A stretch of DNA of 57,893 bases, from NCBI GenBank assembly GCA_029974315.1, contig JARKSE010000024.1, positions 1-57,893 of the forward strand, read 5' to 3'. Position 1 is the stretch's first letter. Each line of letters begins with the position of its first letter. Shown piece after piece: positions 33,051-41,389 of the stretch. Under the pieces are notes generated by a model. The model saw only the letters and a list, made by a program, of their open reading frames with translations, was not told the origin of the DNA and did no database searches. Made by a program: the position numbers and the translations under genes. Source of the stretch: Paludibacteraceae bacterium. GTDB lineage: Bacteria > Bacteroidota > Bacteroidia > Bacteroidales > Paludibacteraceae.

Positions 33051-34058
33051 ATGTCAGTAGAAATTAAAAAACCATCGCCTGAAAAGTTGAAAGCGCTTCA
33101 GTTGGCGATGGATAAAATTGAGAAAGATCATGGGCGTGGCACAATTATGAAAATGGGCGACGATCATGTTGAAGAGGTGGGAGTTATATCTACAGGTTCC
33201 ATTGGTTTGAATATGGCTTTAGGCGTAGGCGGTTTTCCTCGTGGTCGTGTTATCGAAATTTATGGACCAGAATCGAGTGGTAAAACCACGTTGGCTATTC
33301 ACGCCATTGCAGAAGCGCAAAAAGCGGGGGGTATTGCAGCAATTATTGACGCTGAACACGCATTCGACCGCTTTTATGCAGAGAAATTAGGGGTTGATGT
33401 GGAAAATCTTTTAATTTCACAACCTGATAGTGGCGAACAGGCACTCGAAGTTGCAGATCAACTCATTCGTTCATCAGCAGTTGATATTGTTGTGATTGAC
33501 TCAGTGGCTGCACTGACGCCAAAAGCTGAATTAGAAGGCGATATGGGCGACTCTAAAATGGGTTTGCAAGCTCGTTTGATGTCGCAAGCATTGCGTAAAT
33601 TAACAGCAAGTATCAATAAAACCAATACAACATGTATCTTTATCAACCAATTGCGCGAAAAAATTGGTGTTATGTTCGGTAATCCTGAAACCACAACGGG
33701 TGGTAATGCGTTGAAATTTTACGCATCGGTACGTTTGGATATTCGTCGCATTGGGCAGATTAAAGACGGCGAAAATCCTATTGGTAATCAAACACGTGTG
33801 AAAGTGGTTAAAAATAAAGTAGCACCTCCTTTCCGTAAAGCCGAATTTGATATTATGTTTGGCGAAGGCATTTCTCGCTCGGGCGAAATTGTGGATTTGG
33901 GTGTGGAGTACGGTATTATCAAGAAAAGCGGTTCTTGGTTTAGCTATGGCGAAACTAAGCTTGGTCAGGGACGTGATGCCGTGAAAAAACTGCTTGAAGA
34001 TAATCCTGAATTATCAGCTGAACTTGAAGCCAAACTCATGGAACAAGTAAAAGTATAA
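33051..34058 (+). CDS. recA: Recombinase RecA
   Basis: A 335-residue ATP-dependent strand-exchange protein. Walker A is GPESSGKT at 72-79, Walker B is [12 protein letters not shown], loop L1 is [22 protein letters not shown] (in parts), and L2 is [26 protein letters not shown] (in parts). The C-terminal acidic tail is short, as usual in Bacteroidetes. No LexA-type operator was recognised upstream. Confidence 0.98.
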   Translation: MSVEIKKPSPEKLKALQLAMDKIEKDHGRGTIMKMGDDHVEEVGVISTGSIGLNMALGVGGFPRGRVIEIYGPESSGKTTLAIHAIAEAQKAGGIAAIIDAEHAFDRFYAEKLGVDVENLLISQPDSGEQALEVADQLIRSSAVDIVVIDSVAALTPKAELEGDMGDSKMGLQARLMSQALRKLTASINKTNTTCIFINQLREKIGVMFGNPETTTGGNALKFYASVRLDIRRIGQIKDGENPIGNQTRVKVVKNKVAPPFRKAEFDIMFGEGISRSGEIVDLGVEYGIIKKSGSWFSYGETKLGQGRDAVKKLLEDNPELSAELEAKLMEQVKV

Positions 34059-34077
34059 TCTCTGTTGAGTAAAATAA

Positions 34078-34112
34078 AAAACTCCGCAAATCTAAAATGT
34101 TGCGGAGTTTTT
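34078..34112. terminator. Bidirectional terminator between recA and queG
   Basis: ACTCCGCAA (34081-34089) pairs with TTGCGGAGT (34100-34108), flanked by A5 and T7. The last codons of queG on the other strand lie within it. Confidence 0.9.
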
Positions 34113-35024
34113 TTGTTGATTATCAAAGTGTTGAATAATGACATCTAAACGTTTTTTGACTTTCTGATAACCAGCACGCTCTAAAGCTGACTGTTTGAAT
34201 AGTTGTTTAAAAGTACTTCGTGAGAAACTGTGCCAGTCGAGTGTGAACAGCTGTTCGTGCGGTTGTAGTTCTGGCGTGTGGTGTGCTTTTGCTTTTTTAT
34301 TCCACGGACAAGCATCAAGGCAAATATCGCAACCAAATAAACGATTGCCCATGGGTAGTGTAAATTCATCGGCAATGTCGGCGCGATGTTCTATGGTAAG
34401 GTATGAAATACAGCGATTTGCGTTTAGTTCATAAGCGGATAAGGCTTGGGTAGGGCAGGCTTTGATACAAGCCGTACATGTTCCACAATGTTCTTGTTGC
34501 GGTGTGTCGTAGTCGAGTTGGAGCGTAGTTATAATTTCCCCAATCAAACAATACGAACCAAATGTTGGATGTATAAATAAACCACTTTTCCCAATCCAAC
34601 CTAATCCAGCGCGCTCTGCCCAACGGCGTTCTAAAACGGGAGCCGAATCGCAAAATACCATACTGTAGTTTGACATTTGTTCATCGATAAAAGTTTGTAA
34701 TTCCCGCAGTCTGTTTTTGATAATGAAGTGATAATCTTTCCCATAAGCGTATTTGGCAATTTGTGGCGCACTTTCGGGTTGAGTTTGAGCAGGGAAATAG
34801 TTAAGTAAAACTACTATTACAGACCGTGCACCATTGACGAGTAACTGTGGATTGGTGCGTTTGTCGAAATGATTTTCTAAATAGCCCATATTGGCATGAA
34901 AACCTTTGTTGAGCCAATTTTTTAATACCTGCGCATCGTCGGTAAGAGGTTCTGCTTTGGCAATACCACAAGCGTCGAATCCAAGTTGTAGGGCTTTGGC
35001 TTTTATCTCGTCCGACAGTGTCAT
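34092..35024 (-). CDS. queG: Epoxyqueuosine reductase QueG
   Basis: A 310-residue iron-sulfur and cobalamin enzyme for the last step of queuosine tRNA modification. Family motifs are GFDACGIAKAEPL, the MGYLENHFDKRTNP substrate loop, RRWAERAGLGWIGKSGLFIHP and GEIITTLQLDYD. The ferredoxin-like domain carries CGTCTACIKACP and FGCDICLDACPWN, binding two 4Fe-4S clusters. It depends on cobalamin; a BtuB-like receptor gene is found at 48690-50621. It overlaps the previous gene by four bases on the same strand. Confidence 0.95.
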   Translation of the reverse strand: MTLSDEIKAKALQLGFDACGIAKAEPLTDDAQVLKNWLNKGFHANMGYLENHFDKRTNPQLLVNGARSVIVVLLNYFPAQTQPESAPQIAKYAYGKDYHFIIKNRLRELQTFIDEQMSNYSMVFCDSAPVLERRWAERAGLGWIGKSGLFIHPTFGSYCLIGEIITTLQLDYDTPQQEHCGTCTACIKACPTQALSAYELNANRCISYLTIEHRADIADEFTLPMGNRLFGCDICLDACPWNKKAKAHHTPELQPHEQLFTLDWHSFSRSTFKQLFKQSALERAGYQKVKKRLDVIIQHFDNQQKNSATF

Positions 35025-36151
35025 TTTTTATACAGTTGTTGCTCAATGGAAGCGTTCAAATTGTTCGTATTTAAATCTTTGCCAGCTACAATATCGCCAT
35101 TCCTATCTACCAAAAACCAAGCAGGAACTTGTTGCACGTTGTATGTGCGTAGCACGGCAGAATTAACACCACGTTCATCGCGCACACATATCCAAGGAAT
35201 TTCACGAGTTTGTTCGAGCCAGAATAATTTATTATTATCCACAGATACTTGATAAATTTCAAAACCTTCTGCTTGGTAAACTGAATACAGGTCGCGTAAA
35301 AAGAGTGTGTGCGCTGGTGCAAAATCGGTCTCGTAAGCCACAAAGTCAATAAGTACGACTTTACCTTTGAGCGATGAAACAGAGGTAGCATCTCCGGCAC
35401 GATTGGGCAGTGTGATGTCAATAATCCCAGTTTGTTCGCCTGCGAGTAGGCGATCATAATTGGCTTGAGCTTCACGTGTCTCTTTGAGTGCAGTTAGTAC
35501 AATATGAGTTAATATCTCTGTACGTGGATTGTCTGGTTGAAATACTTGAAAAGCTGTTGCTACAGCCGACCAATAACTACGATCGTTTTTATTATAGGGT
35601 GAAAAGATATAAAAACCGTTTATAGTTTGATTTACAGCGTAATAAGCCGCAGTAGAGCGTGTGTCGCTTAAAATCACTTGGCGTGCTTTTACTTTATGTT
35701 TTTCAATCATGGCTACCGCATCGTCTTTATTCAGTTTTTTTGCTTCATGGGCTGTTTTTATGTAGCGTTGAATGTCGAAACTTGAATTGCGGAGCGTTTT
35801 AATGGCTTCGGAGTTGGGCGAATTTTCAACGGTGTAGTGCGTAGCAAATTGCTCTTTTTGCCCGTTGATGATAATATGTTCTGTTGAATCGATTGCAAAT
35901 AGAATGTTTTGGTCGCCTAAACGCAGACGATAAAATTCAGGATAGGCTGGCTGTGGCGCTTTAAATTTATAATTTCCAGTTTTTGATAGTTGTACAGAGT
36001 CCAATAAAATGATTTGGGCATCGTTGACCTGTTCCAAATATAACATCTCTTGGTTGGCATTGGTAATTTCGCCCTCAACACTGAACTTGGCGCTCTTATT
36101 ACACGCTACCAAACTCACAACAAGTGTACAAAAAAGAAAAAAACGTCTCAT
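35021..36151 (-). CDS. DUF4369 thioredoxin-fold lipoprotein lacking the CxxC site
   Basis: About 376 residues from the ATG at 36151, which shares one base with the CYTH stop (TAATG). A lipoprotein signal (MRRFFLFCTLVVSLVAC) is followed by a DUF4369 domain (about residues 22-120) that is typical for Bacteroidetes TlpA-like proteins. A helical linker and a C-terminal thioredoxin fold (about 245-376) come next. Where active family members have WCGPC this one reads FVAYETDFAPAH, with no cysteine; the cis-proline motif QQVPAWFLVD is retained. It cannot be a thiol oxidoreductase and may act as a binding or chaperone-like envelope protein. Confidence 0.85.
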   Translation of the reverse strand: MRRFFLFCTLVVSLVACNKSAKFSVEGEITNANQEMLYLEQVNDAQIILLDSVQLSKTGNYKFKAPQPAYPEFYRLRLGDQNILFAIDSTEHIIINGQKEQFATHYTVENSPNSEAIKTLRNSSFDIQRYIKTAHEAKKLNKDDAVAMIEKHKVKARQVILSDTRSTAAYYAVNQTINGFYIFSPYNKNDRSYWSAVATAFQVFQPDNPRTEILTHIVLTALKETREAQANYDRLLAGEQTGIIDITLPNRAGDATSVSSLKGKVVLIDFVAYETDFAPAHTLFLRDLYSVYQAEGFEIYQVSVDNNKLFWLEQTREIPWICVRDERGVNSAVLRTYNVQQVPAWFLVDRNGDIVAGKDLNTNNLNASIEQQLYKK

Positions 36152-36618
36152 TATTTCCAAAATTTATAGGGGGTTCTTATTAAGTTGGCATTGTAATAAC
36201 GACTGTCGTTAGTTACCTCTGTGCCAATAAATGGTGGTTTTTCGAATGTGGTTTCTACACTTGGCAATTCAATTTCAGCAACAACCAAGCCTTCGTTTTC
36301 GCCATAAAATTCATCTATTTCCCAGCAAAAACCTTTGTAGTCGTAGCAATAGCGAACTTTTTCAATAATGGGTTGTTCGCAAATTTCTTTCAACATCACC
36401 TTTGCATCGGCTACCGGAATGGCGTATTCAAATTCGTGGCGTGCAAATCCAACCGTAGCATTTTTAATCGTGATATAGGCTTGTTCGCCGTAAATACGAA
36501 CACGTACAACACGGTCTTTATCGCTACAAATGTAACCTTGCACAATGCGTTTACTGGTAGATTTAGCTTTGTATTCGTCTGATAAAAGCAGGAATTTACG
36601 CTCAATTTCTAATGTCAT
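36151..36618 (-). CDS. CYTH-domain triphosphate tunnel metalloenzyme
   Basis: A 155-residue protein starting with the diagnostic EIERKFLL (ExExK) motif. The family's alternating charged strands follow: RVVRVRIYGEQAYITIK, FEYAIPVADAKVML, VRYCYDYKGFCWEIDEF and LVVAEIELPS. These build a tunnel that binds triphosphate and metal. Short bacterial CYTH proteins are usually tripolyphosphatases, thiamine triphosphatases or adenylate-cyclase-like; the substrate here cannot be told. It leads a small operon with the DUF4369 lipoprotein and queG. Confidence 0.9.
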   Translation of the reverse strand: MTLEIERKFLLLSDEYKAKSTSKRIVQGYICSDKDRVVRVRIYGEQAYITIKNATVGFARHEFEYAIPVADAKVMLKEICEQPIIEKVRYCYDYKGFCWEIDEFYGENEGLVVAEIELPSVETTFEKPPFIGTEVTNDSRYYNANLIRTPYKFWK

Positions 36619-36640
36619 AACAGGCTCTTTTTGTCTGCTA

Positions 36641-36648
36641 CAAAGGTA
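36641..36648 (-). promoter_or_regulatory. Promoter -7 box of the CYTH operon
   Basis: Reverse-strand TACCTTTG, a full match, 22 bases before the CYTH ATG. Confidence 0.68.
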
Positions 36649-36753
36649 TATTTTTTTTCTATATTTTATGAGAGTAAGGGGAGTTCACCTTAATTAAAAA
36701 CAAAAAAAGAGCCTCTTATGGAGTAAATAGTATGTAATTACAAAAAAAAATAG

Positions 36754-36761
36754 TATTTTTG
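36754..36761 (+). promoter_or_regulatory. Promoter -7 box of the TPR membrane protein
   Basis: TATTTTTG, a full match to TAnnTTTG. An 80-base leader follows before the ATG at 36844. Confidence 0.62.
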
Positions 36762-36843
36762 CGAGTTACTTTTCGTGAGGGAATATCTTCTTACGAGTTG
36801 ACTTAGAAATTATTTAACTTTTAACTTTATAACTTTTTTAAGT

Positions 36844-37530
36844 ATGTCAAAAAAGAAAAAACAACAGGGTGAATTTGAAATGCCAAATGTACAGGAAGCC
36901 TTGAGCAAATCAGAAGCATTTATCGAAACCTATCGTAAGGAGTTGCTTTATGGTATTGGTGCTGTGGTAATTTTGGTGGTAGCCATATTAGCATTTCACA
37001 CCTATTATTTAGTACCTCGTGAAACTGAAGCACAAGAAAAAATGATTTTCTGTGTGAGTCAGTTTGAACGTGATTCTTTTCACATAGCACTTCGCGGCGA
37101 TGGTATGAACGAAGGTTTTGAAGCTATTATTGATGACTACAAATTTACTGATGCTGCCGAATTAGCTGCCGCTTATGCTGGCGTTTGCGCTTATCACTTG
37201 GGCGAATACGAAGAGGCTATTGACTATTTAGACAAATTTGATGCGCGCTCGGTGAATATGACACCAGCTACCATCTGTTTAAGAGGCGATGCTTACGTAG
37301 AGTTAGGTGAATACAACAAAGCAGTAAAAGATTTTTTGCGTGCAGCTGAAACCAGAAATGAAATGGTGGCTCCTCGCAGTTTGAAAAAAGCAGGCTTGGC
37401 TTACGAAGCGTTGGGCAAATACGATAAAGCAGTAAAAGTGTACACTGAAATTAAAGATACTTATTTCAATTCTATGGAAGCTGGTGACATCGATAAATAC
37501 ATCGAACGCGCTAAAGCTTTGGATAAATAA
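36844..37530 (+). CDS. Membrane-anchored tetratricopeptide repeat protein (YfgM-like)
   Basis: A 228-residue protein. A lysine-rich cytoplasmic start (MSKKKKQQGEFEMPN) precedes one transmembrane helix (about residues 36-56). About four TPR-type helical pairs follow (AAAYAGVCAYHLGEYEEAIDYLDKF, in parts; GDAYVELGEYNKAVKDFLRA; AGLAYEALGKYDKAVKVYTEI). The layout matches YfgM, a partner of the SecYEG/chaperone network, so periplasmic protein folding is a plausible role. This is inference from topology. Confidence 0.8.
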   Translation: MSKKKKQQGEFEMPNVQEALSKSEAFIETYRKELLYGIGAVVILVVAILAFHTYYLVPRETEAQEKMIFCVSQFERDSFHIALRGDGMNEGFEAIIDDYKFTDAAELAAAYAGVCAYHLGEYEEAIDYLDKFDARSVNMTPATICLRGDAYVELGEYNKAVKDFLRAAETRNEMVAPRSLKKAGLAYEALGKYDKAVKVYTEIKDTYFNSMEAGDIDKYIERAKALDK

Positions 37531-37548
37531 TTAGTACCGAAAACTTTA

Positions 37549-37586
37549 AAAGAGCTGTTTCAGACGTCTGTCGGTAACAGCTCTTT
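37549..37586 (+). terminator. Terminator between the TPR gene and ribH
   Basis: AAAGAGCTGTT (37549-37559) pairs with AACAGCTCTTT (37576-37586), followed by TTTAA. The loop contains the palindrome CAGACGTCTG. Confidence 0.82.
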
Positions 37587-37603
37587 TTTAACTTATATAG
37601 CTT

Positions 37604-38101
37604 ATGGCAACTCAATATCACAACTTATCAGCTTACGATGCCGAGGCAATGCCCTCAAAAGAACAACTAAAAAACCAACGTTATGCAATCGTTGTAGCCG
37701 ATTGGAATCCAAATGTAACTTATGCACTTTTAGAAGGTGCTTACGATACGTTGGTAATGCATGGTGTATTGCCCGAACATATTATGGTAAAACATGTACC
37801 CGGAACTTTTGAACTCACGTTTGCCGCTAAACGCATTTTGCGTGAACAGACCGATACGTCCGCTGTCATTGTAATTGGTTGTGTGGTGCAGGGCGATACA
37901 CCCCATTTCGATTATGTGTGTCAAGGTGTAACGCAAGGCGTGGCAGCTCTTAATGCTTTAGAAACAAGTCGTGTGCCTGTTATTTTTAGCGTGCTTACCA
38001 CCAACACTATGCAACAGGCTTTAGATCGTGCTGGCGGTGTTTTAGGCAATAAAGGTATAGAAGGTGCAGTAACTGCAATCAAAATGGCGAATTTGTTTTA
38101 A
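37604..38101 (+). CDS. ribH: 6,7-dimethyl-8-ribityllumazine synthase
   Basis: A 165-residue riboflavin pathway enzyme joining the ribityl-aminouracil and dihydroxybutanone phosphate precursors. Conserved parts are [53 protein letters not shown] with the catalytic histidine, and [21 protein letters not shown] with NKG. Length is typical. It follows a terminator, so it either relies on partial read-through or on a weak promoter not recognised. Confidence 0.96.
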   Translation: MATQYHNLSAYDAEAMPSKEQLKNQRYAIVVADWNPNVTYALLEGAYDTLVMHGVLPEHIMVKHVPGTFELTFAAKRILREQTDTSAVIVIGCVVQGDTPHFDYVCQGVTQGVAALNALETSRVPVIFSVLTTNTMQQALDRAGGVLGNKGIEGAVTAIKMANLF

Positions 38102-38133
38102 AAATCAAATCAAAACTTGCATCACCTGTGGTG

Positions 38134-38192
38134 TTACGCTCCACGTAAAAGCGTAAAAAATAACGGCTTGAAAACACTCAAGCCGTTATTTT
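38134..38192. terminator. Tandem hairpins ending in a bidirectional terminator after ribH
   Basis: First stem TTACGCT/AGCGTAA (38134-38156). Second stem AAATAACGGCTTGA/TCAAGCCGTTATTT (38158-38192), with A and T runs for both strands. It lies between ribH and the convergent surface-protein gene. Confidence 0.85.
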
Positions 38193-38211
38193 ATAGGTAT
38201 GGTTCAATAAA

Positions 38212-39090
38212 CTATTTTACCACCACTTTTTCTGCACCATTATTTACCATAACCACATAGAAACCGTTTGCCAACGGTATTTGGTGGTGTCCTTCCGATA
38301 ATGTTTTACCAAACACTTCTACTCCTGCAAGCGTATAAACCGATACGGATGCTTGATGCGGAAGCACAACTTCTACACTGCTTTTACCTGCCGCCAGCTT
38401 AATGCCTTGCTCTGCAAGCGATGCTGATATGCCTGTACTTCCATCCGGAATTATAGATATAGCTGTTTCTACCAACGCTCCGTCAAGTGCTACGCCTTGA
38501 AGCGTTTCACTAAATGTCGCACCTTCAGGGGTAGCTATTTTACACCCTGTTAGCGCAAGGGAACCAAAACGATAAATCCCGTATTTAGCAACATTTACCG
38601 TACTGTTTATAATTTTTAAATGCTGATTGGCGTCTTCTCCTGCTATACTCATGTCGGTATTTATGGTACACCCGCCGGCAATGGTCAGTGTGTGGTTTGG
38701 ATCAAATATAGAAATAGCCGGGTACATATTCTTTTTTATATTAAGCGTACCTGTACCCTGTATAGTGGTGTTGTTAAGTAGAGATATTCCTTGATAATTA
38801 CTATATTCTATCGTATTTGTTCCTTTCAGTTCAATAATCAATCCGTCAATGTAAGATTGAATTCCACGTCCAAAATCACCGGCGGTATTATCTATCACGG
38901 CATTGTCTAACGTCAGTGTGAACGACTCGGGGTTGTAGGTAATAGTACCGCTTTGGCACGGCAGGTTGTCCTTGTTGGTTGCTGTTACCTGCTCACCACG
39001 CACCCATAATTGGTAAGTTTGTGCCACAGTGGCGGTAGTTACAGCCGAAAGCATTGTGGCTACACATAAAAGTAAAAATTTTTGTTTCAT
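38212..39090 (-). CDS. Secreted beta-rich surface protein with C-terminal sorting domain
   Basis: A 292-residue protein with signal peptide (MKQKFLLLCVATMLSAVTT up to AQT). A carbohydrate-surface type repeat follows: YQLWVRGEQVTATNKDNL, then GTITYNPESFTLTLDNAVI and beta-helix-like strands (NTTIQGTGTLNIK, NHTLTIAGGCTINTD, HLKIINSTVNV). The last 75 residues (VSVYTLAGVEVFGKTL to NGFYVVMVNNGAEKVVVK) match type IX secretion sorting tails. The gene looks more GC-rich than its neighbours. Its upstream region holds a run of nine G. The function is not known; surface display is the safe inference. Confidence 0.75.
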   Translation of the reverse strand: MKQKFLLLCVATMLSAVTTATVAQTYQLWVRGEQVTATNKDNLPCQSGTITYNPESFTLTLDNAVIDNTAGDFGRGIQSYIDGLIIELKGTNTIEYSNYQGISLLNNTTIQGTGTLNIKKNMYPAISIFDPNHTLTIAGGCTINTDMSIAGEDANQHLKIINSTVNVAKYGIYRFGSLALTGCKIATPEGATFSETLQGVALDGALVETAISIIPDGSTGISASLAEQGIKLAAGKSSVEVVLPHQASVSVYTLAGVEVFGKTLSEGHHQIPLANGFYVVMVNNGAEKVVVK

Positions 39091-39359
39091 AATTCTGTTT
39101 TTTTAAAAATTAATAATTGAATAAATATAAAATAGGTATCCCCGCACCTGTACGGCACGAGGTAAAAATACAGATTTGTTAATAAATGTTATTTCTGGGG
39201 GGGGGTAAAACCGCTTCCTGTATTCCACAGCAAGGCACAGTACGGTTATTGCCGCAGCAGTAGTGCAGATATGTGCCGTTTGTCGGGTTCATTGGAATGT
39301 AATTTAACAAACCTTTTGTACCCGGCGATAGCACTCATGGAGTAGTAGTTAATTTCTAT
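39091..39359. other. Compositionally odd intergenic region with a G9 tract
   Basis: This 269-base stretch is more GC-rich than its surroundings. On the reverse strand it serves as the upstream region of the 38212 gene. It holds a GC-rich imperfect 8-bp hairpin (around 39137-39159), a TATTTTTA box like the promoter -7 element (around 39164-39171), and a run of nine G at 39197-39205. From 39206 to 39345 there are open frames in several registers (for example one of 25 codons from 39271) but no gene I recognise. It may be a remnant of a deleted or transferred gene. Confidence 0.5.
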
Positions 39360-39560
39360 GTGAATACTTTCTTTCAGGCTATTGCTGCTAATTATGATCT
39401 TGCTCAAGTTACGCCCAATGCAGATGGTGTTATTGTAATTACCTACAATGAAAATGACGACAAGGCAAATCACTACGAGCTCGGAAAAGTTATCTGGGAT
39501 CTTATGGACGACATGTTCGAATGCGACGATGACTTCGAAGATGACAACGATGATGATTAA
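39360..39560 (+). CDS. Small acidic protein, unknown function
   Basis: A 66-codon frame starting with GTG at 39360 (no in-frame ATG; the frame stays open back to 39303). The first half (NTFFQAIAANYDLAQVTPNADGVIVITYN, in parts) could form an alpha-beta fold. The second half is strongly acidic and ends FECDDDFEDDNDDD, with at least a dozen Asp/Glu in the last 20 residues. Codon use is like the neighbours, and a strong terminator follows 17 bases after the stop, which supports a real gene. Function unknown. No promoter was recognised because the upstream region is unusual. Confidence 0.55.
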   Translation: MNTFFQAIAANYDLAQVTPNADGVIVITYNENDDKANHYELGKVIWDLMDDMFECDDDFEDDNDDD

Positions 39561-39576
39561 GTAATGATCTAAACAA

Positions 39577-39617
39577 AACTAAAAAGAGCTGTCCTTAAAA
39601 GACAGCTCTTTTTAGTT
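39577..39617. terminator. Long bidirectional terminator between the acidic protein and tRNA-Leu
   Basis: Perfect 17-bp stem, starting AACTAAAAAGAGCTGTC at 39577-39593, with its complement at 39601-39617 and a 7-base loop. It serves the acidic gene (+) and tRNA-Leu (-), whose 3' end is 6 bases away. Confidence 0.92.
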
Positions 39618-39622
39618 TGTTG

Positions 39623-39706
39623 TGCCCAGAGCCGGGATCGAACCGGCATGGAAGTGAATCCACTGGTGTTTGAGACCAGCGCGTCTACCAATTCCGCCAT
39701 CTGGGC
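39623..39706 (-). tRNA. tRNA-Leu (anticodon CAA)
   Basis: An 84-base class II tRNA on the reverse strand. Acceptor GCCCAGA/TCTGGGC, anticodon stem CTGGT/ACCAG with loop CTCAAAC (anticodon CAA), a long variable arm, and T arm GCCGG-TTCGATC-CCGGC. Discriminator A; CCA not encoded. Confidence 0.95.
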
Positions 39707-39719
39707 TTTTAAGCGAATG

Positions 39720-39751
39720 CAAAGGTAGATTATTTTTTGATGTCTGCCAAA
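39720..39751 (-). promoter_or_regulatory. Promoter of tRNA-Leu
   Basis: Reverse strand TTTG (39748-39751), 20 bases, TACCTTTG (39720-39727), 13 bases before the tRNA. Confidence 0.8.
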
Positions 39752-39807
39752 TATTTTCTATTTTTTCTGAAATAAATTTACAGCAGCTTTTTCTCATACT
39801 TTTTTTG

Positions 39808-39815
39808 TACTTTTG
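39808..39815 (+). promoter_or_regulatory. Promoter -7 box of aroK
   Basis: TACTTTTG, a full match, 46 bases before the aroK ATG. Confidence 0.65.
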
Positions 39816-39861
39816 TAATCGCTTTGGCAGATGTTGTTGATGCTAAAGGATTATTGAGTGT

Positions 39862-40380
39862 ATGAAACGCATCTTTTTAGTTGGTTTTATGGGCTGTGGT
39901 AAAACAGCTACAGGTAAGCGGTTAGCTGAGCAAATAGGTTGGCAGCTTGTCGATTTGGATAAATTCATCGAAAATCGTTACTGTAAAACTATTCCTCAAC
40001 TTTTTGCGGAGTGGGGCGAAGAGGAGTTCCGTTTGCACGAACGTGCTGCCTTACTCGAAGTGTCTGACTACGAACAGGTGGTAATTTCAACAGGTGGTGG
40101 AGCAGCTTGTTTTCACAACAATATGGACGATATGAATGCGCGAGGTTTGACGGTTTATTTATACGCTTCACCCGAAGAATTGGTTGAGCGTTTGAGTCAC
40201 GCCAAAGTAGAACGTCCGTTGCTTAAAGGAAAAACCCATGAAGAGTTGGCGCTCTATATACGCGAGTTGTTGGAAAAACGCGAAGTTAGCTACAAACAAG
40301 CTCAACTAACGATACACACATCGCCAGATAATAGTTTTTCTCACGTGGAAAAACTAATTAGCTTATTACCAAAGAATTAA
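39862..40380 (+). CDS. aroK: Shikimate kinase
   Basis: A 172-residue kinase that phosphorylates shikimate at O3 in the common aromatic pathway. Walker A GFMGCGKT at residues 8-15, the shikimate-binding VDLDKFIE (about 31-38) and EEEFRLHE, STGGGAA near 74-80, and the lid arginine region VERPLLKGKTHEEL are all present. It shares the pathway with the DAHP synthase-mutase at 13880-14944. It is followed at 20 bases by a SRPBCC-like gene on the same strand. Confidence 0.95.
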   Translation: MKRIFLVGFMGCGKTATGKRLAEQIGWQLVDLDKFIENRYCKTIPQLFAEWGEEEFRLHERAALLEVSDYEQVVISTGGGAACFHNNMDDMNARGLTVYLYASPEELVERLSHAKVERPLLKGKTHEELALYIRELLEKREVSYKQAQLTIHTSPDNSFSHVEKLISLLPKN

Positions 40381-40400
40381 ACTTTATAAACTTATATCGT

Positions 40401-40826
40401 ATGGAACGCTATGAAAGCCCATTACAGCCATTAACTTGCACACAAGCTGATGCTTACGCAAAACTGTCAGATTTACGTCATTTAGAAGCGGTAAAAGATC
40501 GTTTGCCACAAGATAAAATGAAAGATATGGTGTGCGATGTTGATACGTGCTCGGTAACTGTTGATCCCGTTGGACGTTTGACGTTGCGTATCGTAGAGCG
40601 TCAGCCTGAACAATTAGTGAAATTTGGTGCCGATAATTCACCAGTCGATTTCCATTTATATGTGGTTTTGACGGAAACGTCTGATAATCAAGCGCAATTG
40701 CAAGTGAGAATTGAAGCCAACATTCCGTTTATGATTAAAGCGATGATTGGTGGCAAAATTGATGGGTTTGTTCAGCAATTTGCCGAAATGACTGCTATGA
40801 TGCTCAATGCTTCATATTCTGCATAA
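40401..40826 (+). CDS. SRPBCC-like (START/Bet v1 fold) protein
   Basis: A 141-residue cytoplasmic protein. The pattern of a long N-terminal strand region, SVTVDPVGRLTLRIVERQPEQLVKF, LYVVLTETSDNQAQLQVRIEANIP and a C-terminal helix MIGGKIDGFVQQFAEMTAMM is that of polyketide-cyclase/SRPBCC ligand-binding folds. It is conserved in Bacteroidales next to aromatic or housekeeping genes, to my recollection, but its ligand is unknown. It likely forms a two-gene operon with aroK. Confidence 0.7.
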   Translation: MERYESPLQPLTCTQADAYAKLSDLRHLEAVKDRLPQDKMKDMVCDVDTCSVTVDPVGRLTLRIVERQPEQLVKFGADNSPVDFHLYVVLTETSDNQAQLQVRIEANIPFMIKAMIGGKIDGFVQQFAEMTAMMLNASYSA

Positions 40827-40846
40827 AATCATGCTATAATTGATAT

Positions 40847-40882
40847 AAAAAAGTGTAGTTCAAATTTGAACTACACTTTTTT
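40847..40882. terminator. Bidirectional terminator, perfect palindrome
   Basis: An 18-bp inverted repeat centred between 40864 and 40865 (AAGTGTAGTTCAAA and its complement, with A and T runs outside). It separates convergent operons. Confidence 0.9.
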
Positions 40883-40903
40883 ATTTATGTATAAACCGTA
40901 ATG

Positions 40904-41371
40904 TTATCGCAAACGATCGGCTGCGCGTACTTTGGCTTCATCTTTACCTATGCCACGTATAGCCAACCAACTTAAAATAATGTTGATTAGTGGAAAAACA
41001 ATAGCAATTTGTGGATGATAATGGTCAGGATTATGTTTCATTGTGATGCTCCAAATACTAACAGCTAATACAGCATAGTAACCAATCATTAGCAAAATAT
41101 TCAGAATAGTTAAACGAATTTGAAGCATGCGTTTTTTATATAACCAAATAGTAATAAAAGCAAGTAGCGGAATAATTGCTGACAATATCGCTAAACCCCA
41201 CAAATAGTCGAGGACAACCTCGCTATTTCCTTGCGATATTTGGGTAAATCCGATGGCGCTGAGTGTTCCATAATTCATTTCACGTGTAAAATCCATAAGT
41301 GGCATAAAACAGCCAAATACGCCTAACAATGAAACTATTAACAGATAGATGGTTTGAATACGTTGTATCAT
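40904..41371 (-). CDS. DUF4293 membrane protein
   Basis: A 155-residue protein with four transmembrane helices. The start MIQRIQTIYLLIVSLLG and the GYYAVLAVSIWSI and FPLINIILSWLAIRGIGKDEAKVRAADRLR segments (in parts) are characteristic of DUF4293, a Bacteroidetes family. The basic C-terminal tail KDEAKVRAADRLR is conserved in the family. Function unknown. It is the last gene of the recR operon. Confidence 0.82.
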   Translation of the reverse strand: MIQRIQTIYLLIVSLLGVFGCFMPLMDFTREMNYGTLSAIGFTQISQGNSEVVLDYLWGLAILSAIIPLLAFITIWLYKKRMLQIRLTILNILLMIGYYAVLAVSIWSITMKHNPDHYHPQIAIVFPLINIILSWLAIRGIGKDEAKVRAADRLR

Positions 41372-41389
41372 ATCATTGGGTTTAAGTGG

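Noticed and set aside
39246-39473. Reverse-strand frame of 75 codons over the acidic protein gene
   Set aside because: It mirrors the acidic gene in antisense, has no promoter or family likeness, and reads into the odd GC-rich block.
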